The notes below the pieces were generated by a model that worked only from the letters and a program-made list of their open reading frames with translations, was not told where the DNA came from and did no database searches. A program made the position numbers and the translations under genes. Shown here piece by piece: positions 33,759 through 43,181 of a DNA stretch of 64,000 bases. This DNA comes from CAMAVH01 sp046297835. GTDB taxonomy: Bacteria > Pseudomonadota > Alphaproteobacteria > SMXQ01. The stretch covers positions 186,001 through 250,000 of the forward strand of contig JBKBHI010000004.1 in the NCBI GenBank assembly GCA_046297835.1, read 5' to 3'. Positions within the stretch are counted from its first letter, which is position 1, and each line of letters begins with the position of its first letter.

Positions 33759-35234
33759 CTATAACACTGGCGCGAACAGGTACGCGGCCCGTGCCGCCAC
33801 GCGGTGCCACAGGGGTTGCCGGTTGAGCTCTTCCCGGCTCATCAGCCGCGAACGCGCGAAATCGTTAAGGAACATGCGCTCAATCTCTGACGCGAAATCG
33901 CGATCCAGCACGATCGCGGTCATCTCAAAATTCAGGCGGAAGGATCGGTTGTCCAGATTTACCGTGCCCACAGCAGCACCGGTGTGGTCTATAAGGAAAG
34001 ACTTACCGTGCAGAAATCCCTCCTGATAGCGATAGATCTGGACTCCGGCATCGAGCAACGGGCCCATGAAGGCGTAAGCGGCGAAATAGGCCAGCGGGTT
34101 GTCGGGCTGTTCGGGGATCAGGATGCGCACATCAACACCGCCGAGCGCGGCAAGCTTTAACATTCCGAGCACACCTTCGTCCGGCACGAAATAGGGGCTG
34201 GTGATCCAGATACGCTCATGCGCCGAGTGGATCACCTGTTGAATCATCAGGCTGGCGGTTTCAAACCTGTCAGCTGGTCCGGAAGGGAGAATCAGAACCG
34301 GCGCATCATGGCCTGACGGCGTCATGGGTTTCCAGGGAAGCTCCGGTATTTCGTCGGTCGCCCAGTGCCAGTCTTCGAGAAACACGAACTGCAAGGCGAG
34401 TGCAGCGGGTCCCTCGATCTTGAGGTGGGTGTCGCGCCACGGACCGATCCGCGGGTTCAGCCCTAGATACTCATCGCCGATATTGAGGCCCCCCGTCCAG
34501 GCGCGCTCACCGTCCACGACCACCACCTTACGGTGATTACGGAAGTTGAGTTGAAAGCGGTTGCCGGAGCCGCGAGTGGAATGAAACCTATGAACGTTTA
34601 CGCCGGCGTCCGTTAGACCTTGCAAATAGGAAGGAGGTAGCTGGTAGCTGCCGATTTCGTCAAAGAGGAAGTAGACCTGCACTCCTTCCCGGGCCTTTTC
34701 GATCAGGCGCTCCTTCAATCGGTAGCCGAGCGCGTCGGCACGGACGATATAGGATTGAAACAGAACATAGCGTTCTGCCGACTCGATACCCGCAAACACG
34801 CTTTCGAAAGCCGCTTCACCGTCAATCAGAAGCGTCAGCCGGTTGCCGCGCAGAAACGGCCATTTCGCCAGGCGCTCGACGCCGTAGAAGTGCTTGTCCT
34901 GCTCCGGTGCCAGAAAGCGATGCGACCATAGCTCCAAGGTCTTGTCTGCAAGCGCAGTGGCGAGCGCCGAGTCCTCGTCCCGCCGCGCAATTACGTAGCC
35001 TCGGAACTTGGACTGGCCGAACACCCAGTAGGCCGGTACCGCGACGTAAGGAACGGTATTCAAGGAGACGATCCATGCAATTGCCCCCTGAGCGGTCCGG
35101 GTCGACATTAGCGCGTCTACTGACGAGGCGAAGCCCAGCAGGTGTGCCAAAACGAGCAACCCGATGACGGCTCGCCACCGACGACGCCGTATAGGCGGTC
35201 TGTTCAAGGAACTTGCGTTTTCATCCTCAACCAC
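33759..35234 (-). CDS. cls: Cardiolipin synthase (phospholipase D family)
   Basis: 491 residues with two N-terminal membrane spans (AVIGLLVLAHLLGFASS; AIAWIVSLNTVPYVAVPAYWVFG). The two HKD motifs are NHRKVVVVDGERAWTGGLN near 250 and HGKSFLIDHTGAAVGTVNLDNRS near 430. It joins two phosphatidylglycerols to form cardiolipin in the inner membrane. Full length and intact, beside transposase debris. Confidence 0.95.
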   Translation of the reverse strand: MVEDENASSLNRPPIRRRRWRAVIGLLVLAHLLGFASSVDALMSTRTAQGAIAWIVSLNTVPYVAVPAYWVFGQSKFRGYVIARRDEDSALATALADKTLELWSHRFLAPEQDKHFYGVERLAKWPFLRGNRLTLLIDGEAAFESVFAGIESAERYVLFQSYIVRADALGYRLKERLIEKAREGVQVYFLFDEIGSYQLPPSYLQGLTDAGVNVHRFHSTRGSGNRFQLNFRNHRKVVVVDGERAWTGGLNIGDEYLGLNPRIGPWRDTHLKIEGPAALALQFVFLEDWHWATDEIPELPWKPMTPSGHDAPVLILPSGPADRFETASLMIQQVIHSAHERIWITSPYFVPDEGVLGMLKLAALGGVDVRILIPEQPDNPLAYFAAYAFMGPLLDAGVQIYRYQEGFLHGKSFLIDHTGAAVGTVNLDNRSFRLNFEMTAIVLDRDFASEIERMFLNDFARSRLMSREELNRQPLWHRVAARAAYLFAPVL

Positions 35235-35423
35235 TTTGCTCTCCGCGCCGTACTGCCACCGCTGAGTTGCTCAACGAGGACAACCGCCGGCGCTCCGAAC
35301 AGTCCTCCAGCTCACGATTAAACTGCGCCGGGCTTGCCGGAGGCCGTTTGGTTTGAGTCACGCCACCATGGCTGGCTCGTCGAGCATGGCGTAGTAGCGC
35401 TCCTCGGCTTCGGCCGGCGGGGC

Positions 35424-35762
35424 TCATTCAGACAGCACTTTTCTGCGTTCTTCGTATTCTTCCTTGTCGATCTCGCCCCGGGCGAAACGCTCTTGGAGAA
35501 TTTCGTGAGGCGAGCGATGAGGTGTCGGCCTCGATTCACGGCCGGATCCAATTCTGTCACCGAGCCAGCGAACCAAAAATACGATCAGCACGATGATGCC
35601 GCCCCAGAAGGCGATCATCATCAGCCCCCCGAAAATCATGTGCCCCCCACCCCAGCCGGGATGCCACCAGACGTCCCGGTCTCCGTATGCCTGTGCAAAG
35701 ACCGGCGCGTTCCAAAGCAGGGACACGAGGAACCCGACGGCTATTCTAAACGTGTGACGCAT
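35424..35762 (-). CDS. SHOCT-domain small membrane protein
   Basis: 112 residues: N-terminal signal/membrane segment, a His/Trp/Gly-rich stretch (WWHPGWGGGHMIFGG), a second membrane span (IAFWGGIIVLIVFLVRWLG) and a C-terminal SHOCT motif (HEILQERFARGEIDKEEYEERRKVL). Function unknown; such proteins are frequent in heavy-metal islands. The 190 bases between it and cls hold nothing recognisable. Confidence 0.88.
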   Translation of the reverse strand: MRHTFRIAVGFLVSLLWNAPVFAQAYGDRDVWWHPGWGGGHMIFGGLMMIAFWGGIIVLIVFLVRWLGDRIGSGRESRPTPHRSPHEILQERFARGEIDKEEYEERRKVLSE

Positions 35763-35871
35763 ATGACACCTTACCTTTCTCGGGTTAAAAAATTAATGAT
35801 CGGCCGCATTGCCGCGGCCTTATGGAAAAATCCTCCGCCCGGCTAGGGAAGGTAATTAAAATGTTTCAGCT

Positions 35872-36027
35872 TCAAACGGTCCAGTTTCCGGGCGGCAGGT
35901 CAATCTCGCGCTCGGCGAGAATCTCCTCCACATCACGTAAACTCAGGGTGAATTTGAAATACAGCGAAGCAGCTTGGCGGATGACTTCCAGCGGAAAGGG
36001 GTGTCTTTTATAGGAGATCGCTCGCAT
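35872..36027 (-). pseudogene. IS6-family transposase, 5' fragment
   Basis: From ATG 36027 the frame reads MRAISYKRHPFPLEVIRQ, then ASLYFKFTLSLRDVEEILAE and REIDLPP, ending at TGA 35872. This is the N-terminal zinc/helix region of IS6-family transposases; the DDE domain is gone. Upstream (36038-36075) lies a stretch shared with the fragment at 32.6 kb (TATATCAGAGACAAG and TAACAGCA-like), probably the element's end. It lies right before chrA. Confidence 0.8.
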
Positions 36028-36096
36028 CTTGCCCCTCCTATATCAGAGACAAGTTACCATTAGAGTAACAGCACCCACGAACAAGCCGAAGGCAGA

Positions 36097-37473
36097 ATGA
36101 TGCAGGACCGCGCATATCCAACTCTGGCCGCGGCCACCCGCATCTGGGCCCGCATCGGCCTGCTGAGCTTCGGCGGCCCCGCCGGACAGATAGCGCTCAT
36201 GCATCGCATCCTCGTCGAGGAACAACGCTGGCTGGGCGAGAAGCGGTTTCTGCATGCGCTCAATTACTGCATGCTGCTGCCGGGCCCGGAAGCGATGCAG
36301 CTTGCCGTATATATCGGCTGGCTGATGCACCGCACGCTGGGCGGTATCATCGCGGGTGTCCTGTTCGTTCTTCCAGGCGTCGTGGCGATCATGGCGCTGA
36401 GTTGGATATACGCGCTCTATGGCAATGTCGGGCCGGTCGAGGCGCTGTTCTTCGGACTCAAGGCTGCGGTCCTGGCCATCGTGGTACAGGCGGTCATCCG
36501 CATCGGATCGCGCGCCTTGAAGAACGGCGCGATGGTCGCCATCGCCGCCACGTCGTTCGTGGCGATCTTCGGTTTTGCCGTTCCGTTCCCCTTAATTATT
36601 CTGGCGGCTGGGTTGATCGGATTCTTCGGCGCCCGAGCGGACCTGCCGGCGTTCCGTGGCGGCGGCGATCACGGCAAGGTGGGCAAAGTCGAGGTCGATG
36701 ATGCCGATACCCTACTGGGAGAGGAATCGCCCGAGCATACCCGGGTCAATCCTGCCTGGGCGCTCCGCATCTCTGCCGTGTTCCTATTGCTCTGGCTGGC
36801 TCCAGTGGCGCTTCTGTTCGCCGTTCTGGGCCCGGCCAATATCTTTGCCCAGATCGCGGGCTTCTTCAGCATCATGGCCGTGGTGACTTTCGGCGGCGCC
36901 TATGCGGTTCTGGCATATGTGGCGCAGGAGGCGGTGCAGAACTATGGCTGGCTAGCCCCAGGCGAAATGCTGGACGGGCTCGGCATGGCTGAGACTACGC
37001 CCGGCCCGTTGATCATGGTAACGCAGTTTGTGGGTTTCATGGGTGCCTTTCGCGATGCGGGCGGTTTGTCGCCGATGATGGCAGGCACGCTGGGCGGGCT
37101 TCTGACGACATGGGTGACCTTTACGCCCTGCTTCCTATGGATATTCCTTGGCGCACCGTTCATCGAGCGTCTGCGCGACAACACGGTGCTATCGGCAGCG
37201 CTGACGGCCATCACCGCGGCCGTCGTGGGGGTGATCCTGAACCTTGCGGTCTGGTTTGGTTTGCATGTCGTATTCGATGAAATACGGATGTTCACCGAAT
37301 ATGGCCTGAGGCTCTATTTCCCTTTCGTAGCTTCAGTAAATGTGCCCGCCGCAGCACTGGTTGTGGCAGCGTCGGTAGCAGTACTTCATTTTCGCTTGGG
37401 ACCTGTGACAGTGTTGGCCGGCTGCGCAATAGTCGGGCTCGTCTTCTACTTCGTCGGGCTGACTGCAGCTTAA
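36097..37473 (+). CDS. chrA: Chromate transporter ChrA
   Basis: 458 residues forming two homologous halves, each with the CHR signature: IGLLSFGGPAGQIALMH and LLPGPEAMQLAVYIGW in the first, VVTFGGAYAVLAYVAQ and ETTPGPLIMVTQFVGFMGAF in the second. About 10-12 membrane spans. It exports chromate and gives Cr(VI) resistance. Its start follows the IS6 remnant end, which may supply its promoter. Confidence 0.95.
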   Translation: MMQDRAYPTLAAATRIWARIGLLSFGGPAGQIALMHRILVEEQRWLGEKRFLHALNYCMLLPGPEAMQLAVYIGWLMHRTLGGIIAGVLFVLPGVVAIMALSWIYALYGNVGPVEALFFGLKAAVLAIVVQAVIRIGSRALKNGAMVAIAATSFVAIFGFAVPFPLIILAAGLIGFFGARADLPAFRGGGDHGKVGKVEVDDADTLLGEESPEHTRVNPAWALRISAVFLLLWLAPVALLFAVLGPANIFAQIAGFFSIMAVVTFGGAYAVLAYVAQEAVQNYGWLAPGEMLDGLGMAETTPGPLIMVTQFVGFMGAFRDAGGLSPMMAGTLGGLLTTWVTFTPCFLWIFLGAPFIERLRDNTVLSAALTAITAAVVGVILNLAVWFGLHVVFDEIRMFTEYGLRLYFPFVASVNVPAAALVVAASVAVLHFRLGPVTVLAGCAIVGLVFYFVGLTAA

Positions 37474-37597
37474 AATCCCAACCCCGACCAGCCCACGTCA
37501 GTAAGATATTCAGCAGAACACTACGCCCATCTGCTCCGCCCACGGCCGGTCGGCAACAGTGACGAAGTCGTTCAGCGGAAGCGCCAGCAGAACACGC

Positions 37598-37861
37598 CTA
37601 ATGACGAGATGTTTGAGCACTTCGGGCGACAGTTAGGCGGCCATCAGGCCGACGCCTTTGCCAGTCCGGCTGTCCTTCCAGACCAGCACCGTGGCCGGCT
37701 GCGCGATGCTCTCGGTAGACCCGCTGGCCCAGCGCCATCTGCGAACCATCTGACCGATCGGTCTGGTCTTCTTGCGGTGACTAGCCAATATTGCCGAGGT
37801 AAGGCCCGAGGACCACCAAGGTAATGGTGGCGGCAATCCCGATGAGGATCGTCGTCGGCAT
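37598..37861 (-). pseudogene. Cytochrome c pseudogene, N-terminal part, haem cysteines lost
   Basis: The start overlaps the preceding gene's stop (TGATG). It reads MPTTILIGIAATITLVVLG (membrane anchor), meets an in-frame TAG after Gly26, then continues in the same frame with GQRVYREHRAAGHGAGLEGQ. The expected CxxCH haem motif of such cytochromes is replaced by RAAGH, both cysteines being lost through single-base changes. After GRL the sequence diverges and stops at 37598. A matching cytochrome C-terminus is found at 32.4 kb. The stretch 37474-37597 shows nothing else. Confidence 0.75.
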
Positions 37862-38745
37862 CACGGCGCCCCCAGTTGACGCCATGTGCGGCCGCCATCG
37901 TCGCTGCTCAGCAGCTCGTTCTCATGCGTTGACACATACAGGCGTGCCGGGTCCTTGGGGTCAACGGCGAAATGCAGCAGGTAGCGGTCCCCGAAATCGT
38001 TGCTCAAGGTTTGCCAGTTGAGGGAAGGCTCCTCTGCGCGAAGCAGTCCGCTTCCGAGCATGAATGCATAGACCGGCCCGCCCGACGTCACCTTGATCAT
38101 GCTGACTGGCCGGCGCAAAATATGGGCGGGCTTCCATACGCGACCGCCGTCTGCGCTGACGAGAAGTCCCTGCTGCGTCGCAGCGTAGATTCGCGCGGCG
38201 TCGACTGAAGATGCGGCTAGGTCTATTAGGCCGTCCGGTGCAGGTCCGATGCGGCTCCAATTGCGTCCGCCGTCACGGCTGACCTGAAGCCCGCCATAAA
38301 CGCCATAGATGATGCTTGGGTCGGCCTTACTCACGTCCATCTGATGAAAATCCACCGGTCCGCCGACACCTGCCGACAGTCTCGTCCAGGTTCTGCCACC
38401 ATCCGTCGATGCGATAAATCCGAGGTTTCCACCGCGGGCCGGATGGCCACTCGCGTAGAGCTTTGTCGCTTCGATTGGGTGCGGCGTGAAGCCCATGAAG
38501 TCGTCGCGGCGCTCTGAAATTGGCTCGACTATTCCGGTGGCGAGTCGCAAAGCGTGCAAACCATGATGGGTGGCGATCAAAAGACGGCCGCTGTCGGCAC
38601 GATCGACCGCGAGGCCGTGGATGTGCGTCGAGCGCAACAACTCGGTCAGGGGCACCCCGGATTGCGCGTGAGCGGTGAGCGGCGAGATAATGAGAAGTAC
38701 GACAGCCGCAAACAGGAAGATGGTGAAGGATGTTAAACGAGTCAT
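37861..38745 (-). CDS. F510_1955-type secreted beta-propeller (glycosyl-hydrolase/BNR-like)
   Basis: The start at 38745 follows GGAAAG. 294 residues with an Sec signal peptide (FTIFLFAAVVLLIISPLTAHAQS) and BNR/Asp-box repeats: FIASTDGGRTWTRL, VSRDGGRNWSRIG, VSADGGRVWKP, SSDDGGRTWRQLG. The family is annotated as glycosyl hydrolase, but BNR folds here are often photosystem-assembly-like scaffolds. It is coupled to the upstream membrane protein (4-base overlap) and to the cytochrome c pseudogene. Confidence 0.82.
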   Translation of the reverse strand: MTRLTSFTIFLFAAVVLLIISPLTAHAQSGVPLTELLRSTHIHGLAVDRADSGRLLIATHHGLHALRLATGIVEPISERRDDFMGFTPHPIEATKLYASGHPARGGNLGFIASTDGGRTWTRLSAGVGGPVDFHQMDVSKADPSIIYGVYGGLQVSRDGGRNWSRIGPAPDGLIDLAASSVDAARIYAATQQGLLVSADGGRVWKPAHILRRPVSMIKVTSGGPVYAFMLGSGLLRAEEPSLNWQTLSNDFGDRYLLHFAVDPKDPARLYVSTHENELLSSDDGGRTWRQLGAP

Positions 38746-39194
38746 GGTGCTTCTTTCCGAGATCCCGCCCACCAGAAAGCGATGATTGGTAGGATGATCC
38801 ATTGCGCGATGGGCGAGATGCCGGCGTTGATCACCGGGATGACCGGCATCAGGTCACGATAGGCCCAGGCTTCCCGGACCTCGATGTTGAGCCACTCGCT
38901 GAAGACGGTATAGCTCAGACCGATCAGAAGGGTGGCGAGGCCCACACGACGGTAGCCAGCCTGTGGCCATTGGCCCGTGCCGAACAGAAACAGCGCGGCC
39001 AAGAGCGCGCTGGCCGCGATCAGTATGTCTCCACCAGTGCAATGAATGGCGGCGAACAAGATTTCGCCGGAATTCCCAATTTCCCAAAGCGTGTAAAGCG
39101 GCATATGGGCGAACTCCCAGACGAGGCTGCCGAGGGCCATGGCGGCCAAGTAGCGCCGATGCACGTTCAGCCAGCAGAGTTCCCCTGCGACCAT
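38742..39194 (-). CDS. Unrecognised membrane protein, 150 aa
   Basis: Four membrane spans (YLAAMALGSLVWEFAHMPLYTLW; CTGGDILIAASALLAALFLFG; VGLATLLIGLSYTVFSEWLNI; SPIAQWIILPIIAFWWAG). Conserved-looking charged residues lie at the ends of spans (E, H, D). It is coupled to the phosphorylase upstream (1-base overlap) and to the propeller downstream. Function unknown; it always seems to belong to this type of metal-island operon. Confidence 0.75.
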   Translation of the reverse strand: MVAGELCWLNVHRRYLAAMALGSLVWEFAHMPLYTLWEIGNSGEILFAAIHCTGGDILIAASALLAALFLFGTGQWPQAGYRRVGLATLLIGLSYTVFSEWLNIEVREAWAYRDLMPVIPVINAGISPIAQWIILPIIAFWWAGSRKEAP

Positions 39195-40726
39195 TACGAC
39201 GAAATCTCGACTTCGATAAGGTCCGGACTTCTTTGCGCGAATTCCAGTGCATAAGCCAATTGGCCCGAGGTCTCGGCATGGATGTCGAGCAAAATATGGT
39301 CTTTCTCAATTTCCTGCCCGAGGCTCACATTCATCAGAACGCCCGCGGCCTTGGCTTCTGGTGCGCCAGCGAGTTTGGCGAGCCTCGCGATCTTGCGATT
39401 GTTGATATGTACGATGAGTCCCGCACGCGGTGCTATCAACGGGTGAACGTGGGATGCCTTCGGCGGATTGCGCAGTCCCCCCTGCGCTTCGCAGATGGCC
39501 TGAAATTTTTTCCACGCTCGCCCGTCCGCAATGGTTTCAAGCGCCACAGTGCTTCCCTCTCCTTTGGCGACCTTCCCGCCGATCTCCAGGGCAGCGCCGG
39601 CCAATATCGCTGCGCGTGTGCGTAAATCGTCGGGAGCGTCCGGCGCGTTACGAAGAACAGCGAGTACGTCAAGCGCTTCTAAGGCTGGCCCTATCCCACG
39701 ACCGACTGGTTGTGATCCGTCGGTTAGGAGGGTTGTAGCCGACAATCCAAAGCGTGCCGCGACAGCGCTGAGCCGCTCGGCAAGGTGGCGGGCTGCCATC
39801 TCGCTGCGGACCTTTGCGGTCGGCCCCACTGGGATGTCGATAACAACGTGTGTCGAGCCGGCGGCGATCTTCTTCGACAGAACAGACGCGATGAGCTGTC
39901 CTTCGGTATCGACATCGAGTTCGCGTTCAATGCGCACGAAAATATCATCAGCGGGACTGAGATGAATCGCCCCGCCCCAGGCGATGCAGCCGCCTTCGGC
40001 ATCCACCACGCGTCTCATCATCGCGATGTCTAGATCGACCGGAGCAAGCGTCTCCATAGCATCCGCGGTACCTGCCGGCGAGGTAATCGCACGCGATGAG
40101 GTCTTGGGGATGACGAGCCCGTGGGCAGCAACAATCGCAACGACGATCGGAGTCGTGCGGTTGCCAGGAAGTCCGCCGATGCAATGCTTATCGACTACAA
40201 TCGAAGAATTCCAGCGCAAGCGCTCGCCAACCTCGACCATGGCGCCAGTGAGATCGATGGTCTCCTGCTCGTCGAGAGGGAAAGCGGCGCTCGCCGTTAG
40301 AAAGGCCGACAGATGAACATCAGTATAGCGGCGCGCAGCAATGTCCTTGATGATCGACCCGACAGACTGGGCGTCGAGCCGATTTCCATAGATCCGGCGA
40401 CGCACATTAGAGAGGGATTCGAGTGTCGGCGCATGCGTCACGGTGACCGAGGCACCCTCTTCGAGATGCAGTATCTGCCATGCTGTTTCCGTGAGGGCGA
40501 TCTGATCGATAGCGAGAAGATCGTCCCCTTCGATCTGGAACAGGGTTGCTTGTATCTCCCGGCCGTTGCTCGAAACCAGGACTTGCGATCTGGAAGCAAG
40601 ACCTTCAGATCGGCAAACATGGCAGTCGGTCCGCATAATGACCACCGCCTGGTGCTGTGTGTGCAGGCGAAGACGTTTCGCGCGGATCGGCGGTGGAGCG
40701 GGAAGTTCGGCATCGTCGGGAGTCAT
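39194..40726 (-). CDS. Thymidine phosphorylase-family protein (AMP phosphorylase-like)
   Basis: Start at 40726 overlaps the previous stop. 510 residues with an N-terminal domain carrying DCHVCRSEGL, as in archaeal AMP phosphorylase, then the pyrimidine phosphorylase core: VDKHCIGGLPGNRTTPIVVAIVAAHGLVIPKTSSRAITSPAGTADAME (phosphate and nucleoside binding). It would cleave a nucleoside or nucleotide with phosphate, releasing base and sugar phosphate; for the AMP type this is ribose-1,5-bisphosphate. Next to a PRPP synthetase this suggests a nucleotide salvage loop. Confidence 0.88.
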   Translation of the reverse strand: MTPDDAELPAPPPIRAKRLRLHTQHQAVVIMRTDCHVCRSEGLASRSQVLVSSNGREIQATLFQIEGDDLLAIDQIALTETAWQILHLEEGASVTVTHAPTLESLSNVRRRIYGNRLDAQSVGSIIKDIAARRYTDVHLSAFLTASAAFPLDEQETIDLTGAMVEVGERLRWNSSIVVDKHCIGGLPGNRTTPIVVAIVAAHGLVIPKTSSRAITSPAGTADAMETLAPVDLDIAMMRRVVDAEGGCIAWGGAIHLSPADDIFVRIERELDVDTEGQLIASVLSKKIAAGSTHVVIDIPVGPTAKVRSEMAARHLAERLSAVAARFGLSATTLLTDGSQPVGRGIGPALEALDVLAVLRNAPDAPDDLRTRAAILAGAALEIGGKVAKGEGSTVALETIADGRAWKKFQAICEAQGGLRNPPKASHVHPLIAPRAGLIVHINNRKIARLAKLAGAPEAKAAGVLMNVSLGQEIEKDHILLDIHAETSGQLAYALEFAQRSPDLIEVEISS

Positions 40727-42081
40727 AGGTCGAACGCCTGATCCTGTCGGGGGACCGACGCATTCCATCCCATGTCCTTATTGATGCGGACGCGCAGCGC
40801 CTCGGCGGCTTCAGCCTCTCCATGAACGATAAAGGTGCGCGCAGGCGCGTGACGGAAGCCGGAAAGCCAGCGCATCAACTCATCAGAATCCGCGTGCGCC
40901 GAGAGTGCGGGCAGATCGGCAACCTCTGCCAGGACCGGTATCCACTGTCCGTGAATTTTGATCTCGCGGGCGCCCTGCAGCATGGCCCGTCCACGCGTGC
41001 CGGCAGCTTGAAAGCCGGAGAACAGGATGGTGTTCTTTCGATCAGGTGCAAAGGCTTTCAGGTGGTGAAGAACGCGGCCACCAGTCGCCATCCCACTAGC
41101 CGATATGACAATCTTCGGATAGGGATTCGCCGTAATTGCCTTGGATTCTTCGACGTCCCTTGTATAGGTGGCGATCCCGCAGATCGTGTCACAATCCTCC
41201 GGCGAGAGCCGATGATCGTCGCGATGGACATGGAGCAAGTCCGTCGCGCTGATCCCCATTGGGCTATCGAGGTAAATTGGAATTTTTGAAATCCGGCCCG
41301 CTGATCTCAGTTTCCACAGATAAAAAAGCAGCGACTGTGCTCGGCCCACCGCGAAAGCCGGAATTACGACGGTTCCGCCTCGCTGAGTTGTACGCTCTAT
41401 GACGGACGCCAGCAGTTCGGTTGGATCGCCCGGTTCATGAATGCGGTTGCCATAAGTTGATTCAATGACGATGTAGTCAGCCTCGGAGACAGGTTCCGGG
41501 TCATGCATCACTGGATCTTCGTAGCGGCCGAGATCACCCGAAAAGACGATGCGTTTGCCGCCCCAGTCGATATCGGCGGTGGCAGCACCCAGGATATGGC
41601 CGGCATGCCTGAACATCAGGATCGCCCCGCCGGGAAGCGGGAGAGGCTGCCCGAACGGAACGGACGAAAATCGTTCCAGCGCGCGTTCAGCATCGTGAAC
41701 GCCATAGAGCGGCAGGGCAGGCTTGTGCTTTGAGAAGCCCTTTCGATTTGCATATTCGGCATCTTTCTCCTGAAGATAACCGCTATCCCTCAGGATCAGC
41801 TCTGCCACATCCCGCGTCGCGTCAGTTGCAAAGATGTTCCCACGGAAGCCGTCCCGCACGAGCTTCGGCAAATAGCCGGAATGATCGAGATGCGCATGGG
41901 TCAAAACGACAGCATCAATGCTCGAGGGCTTGACCTGCAAAGGCTCCCAGTTTAGCTCGCGCAGGTTTTTCAAGCCCTGGAACAAGCCGCAATCGATCAG
42001 GATACGCTTGCCTTCATGGGTGAGGAGATGTTTCGAACCGGTGACAGTACCAGCACCGCCGAGGGATGTGAGTTTGAGCAT
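40723..42081 (-). CDS. Beta-CASP metallo-beta-lactamase RNA hydrolase
   Basis: 452 residues. Metal-binding motifs HAHLDHSG near residue 60, RHAGHILGAA near 160 and SGDLGR near 185; the beta-CASP region contains IESTYGNRIHE, VVIPAFAVGRAQSLLFYLWKL, SASGMATGGRVLHHLKAF and SAHADSDELMRW. These belong to CPSF73/YSH1-like nucleases in archaea and bacteria. It probably cuts RNA. It overlaps the downstream phosphorylase start. Confidence 0.94.
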   Translation of the reverse strand: MLKLTSLGGAGTVTGSKHLLTHEGKRILIDCGLFQGLKNLRELNWEPLQVKPSSIDAVVLTHAHLDHSGYLPKLVRDGFRGNIFATDATRDVAELILRDSGYLQEKDAEYANRKGFSKHKPALPLYGVHDAERALERFSSVPFGQPLPLPGGAILMFRHAGHILGAATADIDWGGKRIVFSGDLGRYEDPVMHDPEPVSEADYIVIESTYGNRIHEPGDPTELLASVIERTTQRGGTVVIPAFAVGRAQSLLFYLWKLRSAGRISKIPIYLDSPMGISATDLLHVHRDDHRLSPEDCDTICGIATYTRDVEESKAITANPYPKIVISASGMATGGRVLHHLKAFAPDRKNTILFSGFQAAGTRGRAMLQGAREIKIHGQWIPVLAEVADLPALSAHADSDELMRWLSGFRHAPARTFIVHGEAEAAEALRVRINKDMGWNASVPRQDQAFDL

Positions 42082-42146
42082 GACTGTTTCCTGGTCGACT
42101 TCGATTGGTTAATTGCCGGCCTCTGCGCGCCTCTGTGCTTCGTCCC

Positions 42147-43181
42147 TCACTCAACGCCGCTTGTCCAGGGCGGCGGATCGCTGGCGGGAAACGAATCCAT
42201 GCCTGCCTGTTCCACTTCGTCGCAAGGTTCGGGTGGACGGCGGTGCCGAATGATGTCCTCTTCGACCTCCTCGGCGGAGGCGACCGCCGAAGCGATCAGC
42301 GGTGCAAGCCCGATCGCGTTGCTCTCATGTGGAACGGAATCGGTTGAGACGATCCGGTCGGCGATCCCCACCAGGCGTTCATAGGAATCCTCGGCAAACA
42401 CCCCGTGGACAACGCTGCAGACTGGTCGCCGGAAGCCCTGGAGCGGCAGTTTCCGGGCAGCCTCAATGAGCGTGTGTCCCGACGACGCGATATCGTCGAC
42501 GAGGACCGGACAGCGGGTCTTCCATTGCGAGAGGTCGGGGAGTTCGACATCGACGTTGCGATCACCGTGCCGAATCTTGCGTAGGACGGCATAAGGCGCG
42601 CCGATGCGGTCAGCGATGGCCGAGACCCACTGTTGGCTTTCCTCATCAGGACCAATAATCAAAGGCTTCTCGATCTCGGTGGAAATCCAGTCGGCCAGTA
42701 GGGGTGCGGCATGCAGAATATGCGCAGGGATCGTGTAGAGCGCCGACAATGCAGGGTAGCGATGGAGGTGCGGATCGACTGTCACCAGCCGGTCGAAGCT
42801 CGATGAGACAAGTCGCGCGAATGTCTTTGACGTTATTGCCTCGCCAGGCTGGAAGCGTCGGTCCTGGCGCATGTAAGAGAGGTAGGGCGCGACCAGCGTT
42901 ACCTCGCTCGCGCCGAGCGCGCGGGCGGCGTCTGCGGCGAAGACGAGACGCAGGAAGCCATCGTCCGGTCGTGCGAGCGTGCAGACGAGATACACCGGCC
43001 GATTGGCGACATCCGAAAGAATCCGGACGTAGGTCTCGCCGTCGGGAAAGCGCCGAGTCTCGATCGCGCCTAGTTCCCACCCTCCCGCTTCGGCAAGTTG
43101 GCGCGCGAAGGATTCGTTGCCAGGCATGGGAAGGATCAGCCGCACATCCAGATGCCCTTTCGTGTGAGAATTGCCGCTCAT
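42147..43181 (-). CDS. prs: Ribose-phosphate pyrophosphokinase (PRPP synthetase)
   Basis: 344 residues. PRPP motifs: RRFPDGETYVRI, LVAPYLSYMRQDRRFQPGEAITSKTFARLV, DPHLHRY and the PRPP-binding loop VLVDDIASSGHTLIEAA. It makes PRPP from ribose-5-phosphate and ATP. It differs from housekeeping Prs in several motifs, and it carries a C-terminal extension of about 30 residues ending in SFPASDPPPWTSGVE, a tag-like sequence I have seen on many unrelated proteobacterial proteins. It overlaps the copper ATPase stop by 4 bases. Confidence 0.92.
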   Translation of the reverse strand: MSGNSHTKGHLDVRLILPMPGNESFARQLAEAGGWELGAIETRRFPDGETYVRILSDVANRPVYLVCTLARPDDGFLRLVFAADAARALGASEVTLVAPYLSYMRQDRRFQPGEAITSKTFARLVSSSFDRLVTVDPHLHRYPALSALYTIPAHILHAAPLLADWISTEIEKPLIIGPDEESQQWVSAIADRIGAPYAVLRKIRHGDRNVDVELPDLSQWKTRCPVLVDDIASSGHTLIEAARKLPLQGFRRPVCSVVHGVFAEDSYERLVGIADRIVSTDSVPHESNAIGLAPLIASAVASAEEVEEDIIRHRRPPEPCDEVEQAGMDSFPASDPPPWTSGVE

